Origin: Cellulomonas humilata
GTDB taxonomy: Bacteria > Actinomycetota > Actinomycetes > Actinomycetales > Cellulomonadaceae
Reading direction: 5' to 3'
NCBI RefSeq assembly: GCF_030814415.1
Contig: NZ_JAUSVB010000002.1
Coordinates: 186,001 to 250,000 of the forward strand
Length of the DNA stretch: 64,000 nt
Below the pieces are notes generated by a model. It made no database searches and was not told the origin of the DNA. It saw nothing but the letters and a program-made list of their open reading frames with translations. The first letter of the stretch is position 1. The number at the start of each line of letters is the position of its first letter. The position numbers and the translations under genes were made by a program. Shown here one piece after another: positions 1 through 9,916 of this stretch.

Positions 1-318
1 GGCGATGACGTCGCGCCCGTCACCCCGGCGCACCGGGCCCTGCTCGATCCCGGACACCGCCGCGTCGACGGCGACCAGCAGGTCGGCACCGTTCTGGTCC
101 ACGACGGCGAGGTAGAGGTCGAGCTTGGACGGGAAGTGGCGGTACAGGACCGGCTTGCTGACCTCGGCGCGCTCCGCGATGTCGTCCATGGAGACGTGGT
201 GGAAGCCCTCGGAGGAGAAGAGCTCCTGGGCGATGCGCAGCACCTGGGCACGGCGTTCGTCGCGAGCCATCCGCGGGCTGCGCGCCCGCGGGGTCGAGTC
301 GTCTGTCCCGTCCGTCAT
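1..318 (-). CDS. TetR/AcrR-family transcriptional regulator (3' part cut by window edge)
   Basis: N-terminal 106 residues of a TetR-type repressor. After a short Arg/Pro-rich head, residues about 25-70 form the usual DNA-binding helix-turn-helix, with a GFHHVSMDDIAERAEVSK-like core followed by YRHFPSKLDLY, the classic end of the TetR HTH. The ligand-binding C-terminal domain continues beyond base 1, so neither the ligand nor the regulated genes can be named. I placed the start at the ATG at 316-318; an in-frame ATG sixteen codons later (MARDERR) is an alternative. The gene is divergent from the DUF3152 gene, and only about 47 bp separate the two starts. Family assignment is secure; function is unknown. 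Confidence 0.88.
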   Translation of the reverse strand, partial: MTDGTDDSTPRARSPRMARDERRAQVLRIAQELFSSEGFHHVSMDDIAERAEVSKPVLYRHFPSKLDLYLAVVDQNGADLLVAVDAAVSGIEQGPVRRGDGRDVIA

Positions 319-365
319 GCCGTGATGGTAGTCACGGGATGTGTCAAGGATGCGACGATGATCGG

Positions 366-1313
366 GTGACGACCCGGGAACCGCTCCGGACGGACCAGGG
401 ACCGACGCGCGCATCCCTGCGGCCGTCGGTCCCTCGTCGTCGACTCCGCGCGGCTCCGGTGCGGCGCCGGGGCCGGTCTGCCGGGCTCGTCCTGCCGGTC
501 GTCGTGGCAGCCATCGGGCTCACTCTCGGCGCCGGCAGCGCGCTCTGGGCCGCGGACGCCCCGCAGACGGCGGCGCTGGTGGACGCGGCGCTCGGACCGT
601 CGTCGGCACCCGCCGAGACCGTCGACCGGACCGGTCTGCAGAGCCGGGCGTCCGGCGGACGTGAGCTGCGCGTCGCGGAGCCGGTGGACGTGCCGGTCGG
701 GATGCTGCCGACGGACCCGCCGCCCGGCATCGTCGCCCTGCCACCCGGCCTGACCGCCCAGGACGTGGCCTCGGGGCTGCTCTCGCCCGTCGTCGTCGAG
801 GCCGCCGCGGGCACGTTCAGCGTGGTCCCCGGTACCGACCCCGGGCCGGGCACGGGTGCGGTCCGCACCGTGCGGGTCGAGGTGGAGGACGGGCTCCTGG
901 TGGACGGGCCGGCCTTCGCCGCGACCGTCATGGCGACCCTCAACGACCCGCGCGGCTGGGGTGCCGACGGGTCGCTGTCGTTCGCGCGGACCGACGGCGA
1001 CGCGGAGCTGCGCGTGATCCTGGCCTCGCCGGCGACCGTCGACGACCTGTGCGCTCCGCTGGACACGGGAGGCGAGGTGTCGTGCGGCACCAACGGTCGC
1101 GCCGTGCTGAACCTGCGCCGGTGGGTGCTGGCGACGGAGGAGTACGCCGCGGACAAGGCGGCCTACCGGCAGTATCTGGTCAACCACGAGGTCGGGCACC
1201 TGCTCGGGCACCGGCACGAGAGGTGCCCCGGGGCGGGTCAGCGGGCGCCGCTGATGCAGCAGCAGAGCTACAGGGCCGCACCCTGCACACCCAACCCCTG
1301 GCCGTTCCCGTAG
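366..1313 (+). CDS. DUF3152 zinc-metalloprotease-like exported protein
   Basis: 315-residue protein. A basic N-terminus (about residues 1-40, Arg-rich) is followed by one hydrophobic stretch (LVLPVVVAAIGLTLGAG), so it is probably membrane-anchored or exported. The C-terminal half matches actinobacterial DUF3152. It carries HEVGHLLGHRH at about residues 274-284, a metzincin-style HExxHxxGxxH zinc site, and a Cys-rich end with a PLMQQQ segment that could be the Met-turn. This suggests a zinc peptidase; the substrate is unknown. I prefer the GTG at 366 (VTTREP). An in-frame ATG at 339 would add nine residues. It lies 63 bp upstream of adnA on the same strand and could share transcription with it. 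Confidence 0.78.
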   Translation: MTTREPLRTDQGPTRASLRPSVPRRRLRAAPVRRRGRSAGLVLPVVVAAIGLTLGAGSALWAADAPQTAALVDAALGPSSAPAETVDRTGLQSRASGGRELRVAEPVDVPVGMLPTDPPPGIVALPPGLTAQDVASGLLSPVVVEAAAGTFSVVPGTDPGPGTGAVRTVRVEVEDGLLVDGPAFAATVMATLNDPRGWGADGSLSFARTDGDAELRVILASPATVDDLCAPLDTGGEVSCGTNGRAVLNLRRWVLATEEYAADKAAYRQYLVNHEVGHLLGHRHERCPGAGQRAPLMQQQSYRAAPCTPNPWPFP

Positions 1314-1376
1314 CTGTTCCGGCCGGCCGCGCGGGTCGTGCGTCCGGGTGTCGGTGGCTCGTGATGGGATCGTCGC

Positions 1377-4300
1377 GTGACCGGCTCCCCGCACGCCCTG
1401 CGCCTCGTGCGCCCGGCCCTCGCGGACGTCCCCGACCAGGGTGCCGGTGCCCTCGTGGAGCTGGATCCCGAGCAGGCTGCGGCGGTCGTCGCGACGGATC
1501 CTGCGGTGCTCGTGCTCGGCGCCCCGGGGACCGGCAAGACCACGGTCGCGCTCGAGGCGGTCGTCGCCGCGGTCGAGGGGGGACTGTCCCCGGAGGACGT
1601 GCTGGTCCTCTCGCCGGGCCGTCGTGCGGCAGCCGACCTGCGGGACCGGGTGTCGGCGCGGCTGCGCCGGACGTCGGGCCGGCCGCTCGTGCAGACCGCG
1701 GCGGCGGCGGCCTTCTCGGTGCTCCGGGCGCGCGCGTCCCTGCTGGGTGACCCGGTCCCGACGCTGGTCTCGGGCGCCGAGCAGGACCTGCTCCTCGGCG
1801 ACCTGCTCGCCGGGCACGCCGCCGGCGAGGGGGTGCCCCTCGCGTGGCCGCCGGAGGTCCGGCCCGACGTGCTCGGGCTGCGCCCCTTCCGCGACGAGCT
1901 GCGCGACCTGCTGATGCGGGCGGCCGAGCGTGGCCTGACCCCGGTGGACCTCGCCACCCTCGCGGAGTCGCACCGCCGGCCCGTCTGGGCCAGCGCGGCG
2001 CGGCTGTACGAGGAGTACCTCGACGTCGTGCAGCTGCGCGCCGGCACCCCTGACCTGGGCGCGCGGCTGGACCCGGCGGTCGTGGTCGACGAGGCCGCGC
2101 AGGCGCTGCTGACGTGGGAGGACGAGGTGCCCGGTGCGGTGCGCCCACGCTGGCGGGTCGTCGTCGTCGACGACTACCAGGAGAGCACCTCGGCCACCGC
2201 CCGGCTGCTGCGGGTGCTCGCCGACGACGGCGCCCGGGTGCTGCTGCTGGCGGACCCGGACGCGGCCGTGCAGACGTTCCGCGGCGCGACACCGTCGCTG
2301 GTCGGGCGGGCAGGCCTGGGGGGGCCGGGACCCGGCGAGCTCGGTGCGCGCACGATCGTGCTGCGGACGGCGTGGCGGCACGACGCCGGGCTGCGGTCGG
2401 TGGTCGGGCGGATCGCAGAGCGCGTCGGAGCGGTCGGCGCCGTGCAGCACCGCCGGGCGGTCCCGGCACGGCCGGGCGGCGGGGACGTGCGCGCCGCCGT
2501 GCTGCCTAGCACCGCGCAGGAGGCGGCGTTCGTGGCGCACGCGCTGCGCAGCGCACACGTCGAACGCGGGGTGGCGTGGTCGCAGATGGCCGTCGTCGCG
2601 CGGTCCGGAGCCCAGGTGACCGCGCTGCGGCGCGCCCTGACGGGGGCCTCGGTCCCGGTCAGCGTGCTCGGCAGCGACGTGCCGCTGCGCGAGGAGCCGG
2701 CGGCGCGGCCGCTGCTGGATGCCATGCGCGTGTGCGTCGGCGCGGCGACTCTCGACGCCGCGACCGCAGCCCGGCTGGCGTGCTCGCCGCTCGGCGGCCT
2801 GGACACCGTCGGCCTGCGCCGGGTCCGCCGGGCGCTGCGAGCCCAGGAGCTGGCCGACGGCGGGGGGCGCACCAGCGACGCCCTGCTGGTCGAGGCGCTG
2901 GGTTCCGACGAGCCGGCGCTCCTGCCGGCCGCAGCACGACCCGTCGCGCGGCTGGCCCGCGTGCTGGCGGCGGGACGCCAGGCGGCGGCCGTCGTCGGTG
3001 CGGATGCGCAGACCGTCCTGTGGGCGCTGTGGGCGGCGGCCGAGCAGGCGGAGCCGTGGCGCCGCTCGGCGCTCGCGGGGGGAGCGGCGGGCGAGCGGGC
3101 CGACCGTGACCTCGACGCGGTGCTGGCGCTGTTCCGCGCTGCCGAGACGTTCGTGGACCGCATGCCGCGCTCGACGCCGGGCGCGTTCGTCGACTGGCTC
3201 CAGGCACAGGACCTCCCGTCGGACTCGCTCGCCGCACGCGCCCGGCGCGCGTCCGTACAGGTGCTGACCCCGGCCGGGGCAGCCGGTCGGGAGTGGGACC
3301 TCGTCGTCGTCGCCGGGGTGCAGGAAGGAGCGTGGCCGGACCTGCGGCTGAGGGACTCGCTCCTGGGCGCGCAGGCGCTGGTCGACCTCGTCGCCGGCCG
3401 CGCGGTGCCCGGCGTGGGCGACGACGCCGAGACCGCGGCTGCCGCGCGGGACGCGGTCCTGGCCGACGAGCTCCGGTCGTTCGTCGTCGCGTGCTCGCGC
3501 GCCCGCCGATCCCTGCTGGTCACGGCGGTGGACGACGCCGACCAGCAGCCGTCCCCGTTCCTCGAGCTCGTGGAGCCCTCCGACGACGAGGGCGAGACGC
3601 GGCGCACGAGCGTTCCTGCGCCGCTGGACCTGCGCGGCCTCGTCGCGCAGCTGCGTGCGCACCTCGAGCAGGCGGCGGTCGACGGCGTCGAGCCGGACCC
3701 CGCGGCGGCTCGCACGCTCGCGCGGCTGGCGTCGGCCGACGTGCCGGGTGCCGACCCGGCGCAGTGGTACGGCCTCGCCGAACCGTCCAGCGAGGCGCCC
3801 CTGTGGGACGCGGACACACGCGTGCCGGTGTCCCCGTCGAAGGTCGAGACCGCCCAGCGCTGCGCGTTGCGGTGGGCGCTGGAGGCGGCGGGCGGGACGT
3901 CGTCCGCCAGCGGCGGGCAGAACCTCGGCACGCTGCTGCACGCGATCGCGCAGGAGCACCCGCAGGGCACGGAGGCCGAGCTGTCCGCGGCGCTCGACCG
4001 GCGGTGGGCGGAGCTCGGGCTCGGCACCGGGTGGCCGGCACTGGCGACCCGTCGCAAGGCGGACACGATGGTGCACCGGCTCGCCGTGTACCTGCGCAAC
4101 GCCGGTGAGCCGCTCCTGGTCGAGGGCGCGTTCGCCGTCGACACGGACCGGGCGACGTTGCGGGGGTCGGTCGACCGGATCGAGCGGGTCGAGGACGGTG
4201 CCGAGGGACCGGTCGTGCGGGTGGTCGACCTCAAGACCGGTGCCAGCCCGCCCAGCGTGAGCAAGGCCGCCGAGAACCCGCAGCTCGGCGCCTACCAGCT

Positions 4301-4580
4301 TGCGGTCGACGCCGGCGCGTTCGACGGGCTCCCCGATGGGACGACGAGCGGGGGCGCGCAGCTCGTGTTCCTCGGCACGGGTGCGACCGCGGTCACCCGG
4401 ACCCAGGAGCCGCTCGGCCCCGAGCTCGACGGACCCAGCTGGGCGCGGCGGATGGTCGACCAGGTGGCCGACAAGATGGCCGCGTCCACGTTCGAGGCGA
4501 CCGCCAACGACCTGTGCGACCGGTGCCCGGTGCGGCGCTCGTGCCCGGTCCGCGGCGAGGGCGGACAGGTGGTGGCATGA
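1377..4580 (+). CDS. adnA: AdnA subunit of AdnAB helicase-nuclease
   Basis: 1067-residue UvrD-like ATPase fused to a C-terminal RecB-type nuclease. Walker A is GAPGTGKTT (about 48-56), and the Walker B region reads VVVDDYQE. The nuclease module at about 827-1060 has GSVDRIE followed by VVDLKTG, the D...DxK signature. A first Cys (about 827) plus CDRCPVRRSC (about 1046) would ligate the 4Fe-4S cluster that distinguishes AdnA from AdnB. AdnAB is the mycobacterial heterodimeric motor-nuclease that resects double-strand breaks. Length fits mycobacterial AdnA (about 1050 aa). The start is GTG. The stop overlaps the adnB ATG (ATGA at 4577-4580), which suggests coupled translation and a 1:1 complex. 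Confidence 0.93.
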   Translation: MTGSPHALRLVRPALADVPDQGAGALVELDPEQAAAVVATDPAVLVLGAPGTGKTTVALEAVVAAVEGGLSPEDVLVLSPGRRAAADLRDRVSARLRRTSGRPLVQTAAAAAFSVLRARASLLGDPVPTLVSGAEQDLLLGDLLAGHAAGEGVPLAWPPEVRPDVLGLRPFRDELRDLLMRAAERGLTPVDLATLAESHRRPVWASAARLYEEYLDVVQLRAGTPDLGARLDPAVVVDEAAQALLTWEDEVPGAVRPRWRVVVVDDYQESTSATARLLRVLADDGARVLLLADPDAAVQTFRGATPSLVGRAGLGGPGPGELGARTIVLRTAWRHDAGLRSVVGRIAERVGAVGAVQHRRAVPARPGGGDVRAAVLPSTAQEAAFVAHALRSAHVERGVAWSQMAVVARSGAQVTALRRALTGASVPVSVLGSDVPLREEPAARPLLDAMRVCVGAATLDAATAARLACSPLGGLDTVGLRRVRRALRAQELADGGGRTSDALLVEALGSDEPALLPAAARPVARLARVLAAGRQAAAVVGADAQTVLWALWAAAEQAEPWRRSALAGGAAGERADRDLDAVLALFRAAETFVDRMPRSTPGAFVDWLQAQDLPSDSLAARARRASVQVLTPAGAAGREWDLVVVAGVQEGAWPDLRLRDSLLGAQALVDLVAGRAVPGVGDDAETAAAARDAVLADELRSFVVACSRARRSLLVTAVDDADQQPSPFLELVEPSDDEGETRRTSVPAPLDLRGLVAQLRAHLEQAAVDGVEPDPAAARTLARLASADVPGADPAQWYGLAEPSSEAPLWDADTRVPVSPSKVETAQRCALRWALEAAGGTSSASGGQNLGTLLHAIAQEHPQGTEAELSAALDRRWAELGLGTGWPALATRRKADTMVHRLAVYLRNAGEPLLVEGAFAVDTDRATLRGSVDRIERVEDGAEGPVVRVVDLKTGASPPSVSKAAENPQLGAYQLAVDAGAFDGLPDGTTSGGAQLVFLGTGATAVTRTQEPLGPELDGPSWARRMVDQVADKMAASTFEATANDLCDRCPVRRSCPVRGEGGQVVA

Positions 4581-7500
4581 CGCTCTCCGCGGCACAGATC
4601 GCCGCCCTGGTCGGGCAGCCGCCGCCGACCCCCGAGCAGCGCGTCGTGATCGAGGCGCCGCTCGGGCCGTCGCTCGTGGTGGCCGGTGCGGGCTCGGGCA
4701 AGACGGAGACCATGGCGGCGCGCGTGGTCTGGCTGCTGGCCAACGGCATCGTCGAGCCCGACCAGGTGCTCGGCCTCACGTTCACGCGCAAGGCGGCCGG
4801 GGAGCTCTCGGAGCGGGTGCGCAAGCGGCTGCGCACGCTCGCCCGTGCGGCGGCGGCCGAAGGCGTGGTGCTCGGCGGAACCGTCGACGCGGCACGGACC
4901 GACGGGCTGGCAGGCCTCGCGCGGCCGACGATCTCCACCTACAACTCCTACGCGGCCTCCCTGGTGTCCGACCATGCGCTGCGGCTCGGCCTGGACCCGT
5001 CCGCGCGGCTCCTCGGCGAGGCCGCGCAGTGGCAGCTGGCCTCGGAGGTCGTCGAGGCGTGGAGCGACGACCTCGACACCGACGCCGCGACGTCGACGGT
5101 GATCGAGGCCGTGCTCGCGCTGTCGGGTGCGCTGGACGAGCACCTGCTCGACGCCGCCCAGGCCCGGTCCGGGATCGAGACGATCCTCGACGGGCTCGTC
5201 GCGACGCCCGCGGGCACGCCGCCGCGCGAGCCGTACGCGGAGATCAACAAGCTGGTGCGGTCGCTGGGGGAGCGGGTGCGCGTCCTCGAGCTCGTCGCCG
5301 AGTACCGCAGCCGCAAGCGTGCGGCCGACGCGATCGACTTCGGCGACCAGGTCGCGCTCGCCGCCCGGCTCGCGCTCGACGTCCCGGAGGTCGGCGCCGG
5401 GGAGCGGCAACGGTTCCGGGTGGTGCTCCTCGACGAGTACCAGGACACGTCCTACGCGCAGCTCACCCTGCTCGGTGCGCTGTTCGGCGGCGGGCACCCG
5501 GTGACCGCGGTGGGAGACCCCAACCAGTCGATCTACGGGTGGCGCGGGTCGAGCGCGGGCGGCCTGGAAGGGTTCCCCACGTCGTTCCCGCAGGTGCACC
5601 CGGACGGCACCCGCACGCCGGCGGACGTCCTCCAGCTGTCCACGTCGTGGCGCAACGACCGCCTGATCCTGGCCGCGGCCAACCACGTCGCCACACCGCT
5701 GCGCGCGTCCGCGACCCGGGTGGCCGTGCCTGTGCTCGCCGCCCGGCCCGGCGCCGGAGACGGTCGGGTGCACGCCCACGTCGCCGAGACCGTCGAGGAC
5801 GAGGCGCGCGCGGTCGCGCAGTTCGTCCGCGACCGGTGGCAGCCCGCCGGGCCAGGGCGCGACCGGGTCACCGCGGCGGTGCTCTGCCGGAAGCGGTCAC
5901 AGTTCGAGACCCTGCGCCGGGCGCTGCGGGACGCAGGGCTGCCGGTCGAGGTCGTCGGCCTCGGCGGTCTGCTGTCCGCTCCCGAGGTGGTCGACCTCGT
6001 CGCCCTCCTGCAGACCGCGCACGACCCGTCCCGCGGCGACGCCCTCATGCGCCTGCTCACCGGCGCCCGCACGCGGCTCGGGGCGTCGGACCTGCACGCG
6101 CTGGCGGCCTGGTCCGGTGAGCTGGCGGCGCGTCACGGGGGCGGCGGAGCGCGGTCGCGCGGTCGTGGGCCGGTGCTCGACGTGTCCGACGGCGCGGCCG
6201 CCGGTGCCGACGTGGTCGTCGAGGCCGATGCGGTCGACGAGCGCAGCATCGTGGACGCGCTCGACGCGATCACGGAGCTCCCGGCTGAGGGCTGGACGAG
6301 CCGCGGCGGTCGGACCCTCAGCGCGGTCGGCCGTGCGCGGCTGGCGGACCTCGCGATGACGCTGCGGGCGCTGCGGGCGCACAGCTATCTGTCCGTGCCG
6401 GAGCTGGTCGGCGAGGCGGAGCGGCTGCTCGGGCTCGACATCGAGGTCGCCGCGCGCGCACGGACCTCGCCGGGCCGGGCGCGCGCCCAGCTGGACGCGT
6501 TCCGGGACGTGGCCGTCGAGTTCGCCCGCTCCGCCGACCACCCGAACCTCGGCGGCTTCCTCGCCTGGCTCGAGGCGGCCGACACCCGGGAGAACGGCCT
6601 CGACATGCCGGTCTCCGAGCCCGATCCCGACGCCGTGCAGCTCATCACCGTGCACGCGGCCAAGGGCCTCGAGTGGGACGTCGTCGCGGTCGCCGGCCTG
6701 GTCGACGGCGGTCTGCCGGCCACGGCGACCCAGGGCAAGGACGGACCGAAGGACTCGGCGTGGCTGACCGGGCTCGGCTCGCTGCCGTACCCGCTGCGCG
6801 GCGACCGCCACGACCTGCCGGTTTTCGCGTTCTCCGGTGCGGAGGATCCCAAGGAGCTGGAGGAGCGGCGCAAGCAGTTCGTGCTCGACGCCGGCGACCA
6901 CCAGGTCGCCGAGGAGCGCCGCCTCGCCTACGTCGCGCTGACCCGCGCGCGGACCGACCTGCTCCTCACCGCGGCGTGGTGGGGCGACGGCAGCCGGGTG
7001 CGCAAGGTCTCGGTCTTCCTCACCGAGCTCGCCGAGGCCGGGCTCGTCGAGAACGGCGGCTGGGACGAGGCACCCGACGAGAGTGGGACCAACCCTCGCG
7101 CCTCGCTGGTCCTCACGGCGACCTGGCCCGCGGACCCCTTCGGCGCCGAGGTCGGGCCGAGCCGCCGCACGCACGTCGAGGACGCCGCGACCCGCGTCCG
7201 CGAGGCGATGGTGGGGCCCGACGAGCGGGGGGCAGCGGTGGCTGCGGACGTCGTCGACGAGCCGCACCCGTGGGACGTGCTCGCCGACCGGCTGCTGGCC
7301 GAGCGTGAGCGGGTGCGCCGACCGTCCGGCGAGGTGGAGCTCCCGGCGCACCTGTCCGCATCCGCGCTGGTCAGGCTGGAGAGCGACCCCGGGGAGTTCG
7401 CGCAGCACCTGCGCCGACCGGTCCCGGCCGAACCGTCACCGCAGGCGCGCCGAGGTACCCGCTTCCACGCCTGGGTCGAGGGCTGGTACGGCAGCGCCTC

Positions 7501-8116
7501 CCTGGTCGACGTCGATGCGCTGCCGGGTGCCGACGACGACTCGACGGCCCTCGACCTGGACGAGCAGGCGCTCCGGGACGCGTTCCAGGCGACCGAGTGG
7601 GCGAACCGGTCGCCCGTCGCGGTCGAGGTGGACATCGAGATCTCGGTCGACGGGTACGTGCTGCGCTCCCGCATCGACGCCGTGTTCCCCGACCCCGCTG
7701 GGGGCGGCAGCGAGCAGCCCGGTGTGGTCGTCGTCGACTGGAAGACCGGTGCGCCACCGAAGGACGAGGCGGCGCGGGCCTCCCGCGAGCTCCAGCTGGC
7801 CGTCTACCGGCTCGCGTGGTCGCGCTGGACGGGGACCCCCCTCGACCGGGTGCGCGCAGCGTTCTGCTACGTCGGTGCCGGCGCGACCGTGTACCCGGAC
7901 CGGCTGCTCGACGAGGCCGAGATCACCGAGCTGCTGCGCTCCGCGACGCAGGCGCAGGGTCCGCAGGGTGTGGCTGCCGTCGAACCGGTGCCCAACCGGC
8001 GCGGATCGAGGACGAACGCGCCCACCCGTCGCCGTCCGGGGTGGGAGGGCACGAACGCGGCGCCGCCTCGTCGATCGACACAGCCGGCAGCACCCACACT
8101 CTTCGACGTCGACTGA
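4577..8116 (+). CDS. adnB: AdnB subunit of AdnAB helicase-nuclease
   Basis: 1179-residue partner of AdnA. The N-terminal UvrD/Rep-type helicase has GAGSGKTE (about 38-45), TFTRKAAGEL (motif Ia), VVLLDEYQDTS (motif II, about 284-294), GDPNQSIYGWRG (motif III), ITVHAAKGLEWD (motif V) and YVALTRART (motif VI). The C-terminal RecB-family nuclease shows SRIDAVF followed by VVDWKTG (about 1054), so the D...DxK set is intact. No Cys cluster is present, as expected for AdnB. A short low-complexity Arg-rich tail follows. The ATG start is fixed by the 4-bp overlap with adnA. About 157 bp after the stop separate it from a convergent gene; I saw no gene in that gap. Confidence 0.93.
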   Translation: MTLSAAQIAALVGQPPPTPEQRVVIEAPLGPSLVVAGAGSGKTETMAARVVWLLANGIVEPDQVLGLTFTRKAAGELSERVRKRLRTLARAAAAEGVVLGGTVDAARTDGLAGLARPTISTYNSYAASLVSDHALRLGLDPSARLLGEAAQWQLASEVVEAWSDDLDTDAATSTVIEAVLALSGALDEHLLDAAQARSGIETILDGLVATPAGTPPREPYAEINKLVRSLGERVRVLELVAEYRSRKRAADAIDFGDQVALAARLALDVPEVGAGERQRFRVVLLDEYQDTSYAQLTLLGALFGGGHPVTAVGDPNQSIYGWRGSSAGGLEGFPTSFPQVHPDGTRTPADVLQLSTSWRNDRLILAAANHVATPLRASATRVAVPVLAARPGAGDGRVHAHVAETVEDEARAVAQFVRDRWQPAGPGRDRVTAAVLCRKRSQFETLRRALRDAGLPVEVVGLGGLLSAPEVVDLVALLQTAHDPSRGDALMRLLTGARTRLGASDLHALAAWSGELAARHGGGGARSRGRGPVLDVSDGAAAGADVVVEADAVDERSIVDALDAITELPAEGWTSRGGRTLSAVGRARLADLAMTLRALRAHSYLSVPELVGEAERLLGLDIEVAARARTSPGRARAQLDAFRDVAVEFARSADHPNLGGFLAWLEAADTRENGLDMPVSEPDPDAVQLITVHAAKGLEWDVVAVAGLVDGGLPATATQGKDGPKDSAWLTGLGSLPYPLRGDRHDLPVFAFSGAEDPKELEERRKQFVLDAGDHQVAEERRLAYVALTRARTDLLLTAAWWGDGSRVRKVSVFLTELAEAGLVENGGWDEAPDESGTNPRASLVLTATWPADPFGAEVGPSRRTHVEDAATRVREAMVGPDERGAAVAADVVDEPHPWDVLADRLLAERERVRRPSGEVELPAHLSASALVRLESDPGEFAQHLRRPVPAEPSPQARRGTRFHAWVEGWYGSASLVDVDALPGADDDSTALDLDEQALRDAFQATEWANRSPVAVEVDIEISVDGYVLRSRIDAVFPDPAGGGSEQPGVVVVDWKTGAPPKDEAARASRELQLAVYRLAWSRWTGTPLDRVRAAFCYVGAGATVYPDRLLDEAEITELLRSATQAQGPQGVAAVEPVPNRRGSRTNAPTRRRPGWEGTNAAPPRRSTQPAAPTLFDVD

Positions 8117-8273
8117 CGGCGGCGACCCCGGGGGCTGCTCTGGTGCGCGACCGCCCCGTCCTGGCGCGACCTGCTCGCCTCAACGCACCCGCGCATCCCG
8201 CACCGCATACGTCCGCAGTCCGGCCCGATCGGTCGAGGAGCCCGCACCGCACACCTCCGCGCTCCGGCCCCGG

Positions 8274-8972
8274 TCAGTCGAGGAGCCGGCACCGCACGCG
8301 TGCGAGCTCGTCGGCGGACATGCCGTGCAGGGTCAGGTACCCGGCGACGTCGAGGTCGGCGAGGAACGCGCGGAGGTGCCCCGTCACCTCGGCCAACCGC
8401 GGACCGAGCTCGTCGTCGGTACGTCCCCTCTCGTCACCGAGACCGGCCAGGGCGTAGTCGTTCATCGCGACGACCGCGCACGCGTAGTCCTCGACGATGG
8501 CGTCCTCCGGAACCCCCGCGAGCGACAGGAGGAGCGCCGTGAGCAGGCCGGTCCGGTCTCGACCCGCCGAGCAGTGGATGACGACCGCGCCGTCCGGGGC
8601 GTGCGCGACGGCGCGGACGGCGGCGACGATCAGCTCCGGCCAGGCCTCGAGGTTCGCCCGGTAGTACTCCGGCGAGTCGAGCACGTCGCCCCAGCGCGCC
8701 ATGAAGTCGCGGTCCTCCCAGACCTCGACGGGCCGGTGGTGCCGCGTGACGCCCGCCGGCAGCGACAGGGTCGCGATCTCGTGCGGGTTGCGCAGGTCGA
8801 CGATCGTCCGCACACCCGCGTCGACCAGCTCCGTCCAGCCCTGCTCGTCGAGACCGTCCAGGCGCGGGGTCCGGAAGATCCGACCCGGCCGCGTGACCGT
8901 CGTGCCGGCGGGCAGGCCACCGAGGTCGCGCGCGTTGTGCAGGCCACCCCAGGTGACGGAGCGGTCGCTCAC
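8274..8972 (-). CDS. Tyrosine/phosphoinositide-type protein phosphatase
   Basis: 232-residue single-domain phosphatase of the bacterial tyrosine-specific DUF442/PtpB-like group. The P-loop HCSAGRDRTG is at about residues 133-142, with Cys134 as nucleophile and the Arg as phosphate binder. The N-terminal NARDLGGLP and IFRTPRLDGLDEQG motifs are the standard start of mycobacterial PtpB-like enzymes, and DLRNPHEI follows. It should hydrolyse phospho-Tyr, phospho-Ser/Thr or phosphoinositides; the true substrate is unknown. The start is GTG at 8970-8972, overlapping the stop of the upstream phosphotransferase as GTGA. The two genes are therefore one operon and may act on opposite sides of a phosphorylation. 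Confidence 0.88.
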   Translation of the reverse strand: MSDRSVTWGGLHNARDLGGLPAGTTVTRPGRIFRTPRLDGLDEQGWTELVDAGVRTIVDLRNPHEIATLSLPAGVTRHHRPVEVWEDRDFMARWGDVLDSPEYYRANLEAWPELIVAAVRAVAHAPDGAVVIHCSAGRDRTGLLTALLLSLAGVPEDAIVEDYACAVVAMNDYALAGLGDERGRTDDELGPRLAEVTGHLRAFLADLDVAGYLTLHGMSADELARVRCRLLD

Positions 8973-9916
8973 GCCAGCAGCGACTCGGCCTCGGCGTCCC
9001 GGTCCTCGCGCGTGTGGGCGTCGAGCTCCTCCAGCATGGCGACGGCGTCGTCGATGATCTCGGGGTCCTGCGTGCGCACGCCGTAGAGCAGCCACCGGGC
9101 CAGCGCGAGCTCTCCGGCGAGGAGGGCGCGGTCGGCCAGGTGCGGGTCGGTGAGCTCGGTCCGGCGCAGCTGGTACGCCTCCATGATCGAGTCGGTGGTG
9201 TCGGGGTGCGCGGCGACCAGGAGCCAGGCGAGGTCGTCGGCGGGGTCGGCGACGCAGGCGTCTCCCCAGTGCAGGATCCCGGTGACCTTGTCGCCCTGGA
9301 CCAGGACGCGCTCGCTGGTGAGGTCGCCGTGGATGACGGTCGGCCGGAAGCGCCAGAGCGCGACGTCCTCGAGCCGGTCCTCCCAGCGCCGGAGCAGCGC
9401 GGGCGGGACCTTGCCGGTGCGTGCTGCCTCGTCGACCTCGGCCTGACGGCGCCTGCGGTACTCGCCCGCGTCGTAGGCGGGCAGGCCGGCGTTCTCGACG
9501 AGGCTGGTCGGCAGCTCGTGCACCGCGGCGATCGCGCGGCCGAGGTCTGCGGCGAGCCCGGGCCCCGGCGCGAGGCGGTCCAGCCGCAACGGGTCGCCGG
9601 GAATCTCGGTGTGCACGGCTGCGCGCCCGCCCTCGGGCAGGTGTGCGAACCCGACGGGCGCCGGGATGGCGAAGGGGAGCTTGCCGCGCTCGGCCTCGGC
9701 CGCGAGCACGCCGAGGAGCACGATCTCCGCCTCGAGTGCGGCGCCGGCCGCGGCGTGCTGCGGTGCGCGGACGACCCACCGGTTGCGGTGGGCGTCGATC
9801 ACGACCGCGGTGTCGAAGTCGGACCCGGGTTGGGCGGGCCGTCGGACGTCGAAGGCGTCGAGTCCCGGCACGGCGACGGTCGCCAGGGCGGCGAGGGCGA
9901 GAGGGGATCGAACCAC
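8969..9916 (-). CDS. APH-fold phosphotransferase (macrolide 2'-phosphotransferase-like)
   Basis: 315-residue aminoglycoside-phosphotransferase-family kinase. The Brenner-type catalytic motif is HGDLTSERVL (about 196-205) and the metal-binding Asp is in ILHWGDACVADP (about D219), followed by DLAWLLVAA. The N-terminal half resembles the macrolide 2'-phosphotransferase subgroup, but many such actinobacterial proteins act on small metabolites, so drug resistance is only a possibility. The GTG start at 9914-9916 is supported by TATCCT at 9923-9928 (minus strand), six bases upstream, which fits a leaderless mRNA. It is co-transcribed with the downstream phosphatase (GTGA overlap). It lies back to back with nudC. 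Confidence 0.82.
   Translation of the reverse strand: MVRSPLALAALATVAVPGLDAFDVRRPAQPGSDFDTAVVIDAHRNRWVVRAPQHAAAGAALEAEIVLLGVLAAEAERGKLPFAIPAPVGFAHLPEGGRAAVHTEIPGDPLRLDRLAPGPGLAADLGRAIAAVHELPTSLVENAGLPAYDAGEYRRRRQAEVDEAARTGKVPPALLRRWEDRLEDVALWRFRPTVIHGDLTSERVLVQGDKVTGILHWGDACVADPADDLAWLLVAAHPDTTDSIMEAYQLRRTELTDPHLADRALLAGELALARWLLYGVRTQDPEIIDDAVAMLEELDAHTREDRDAEAESLLA

Noticed and set aside
315-4595. Long open frame (about 1.4 kb of residues) on the minus strand opposite adnA
   Set aside because: It is a shadow frame typical of very GC-rich DNA: Arg/Pro/Gly-rich, no domain, while the plus strand carries all helicase and nuclease motifs.
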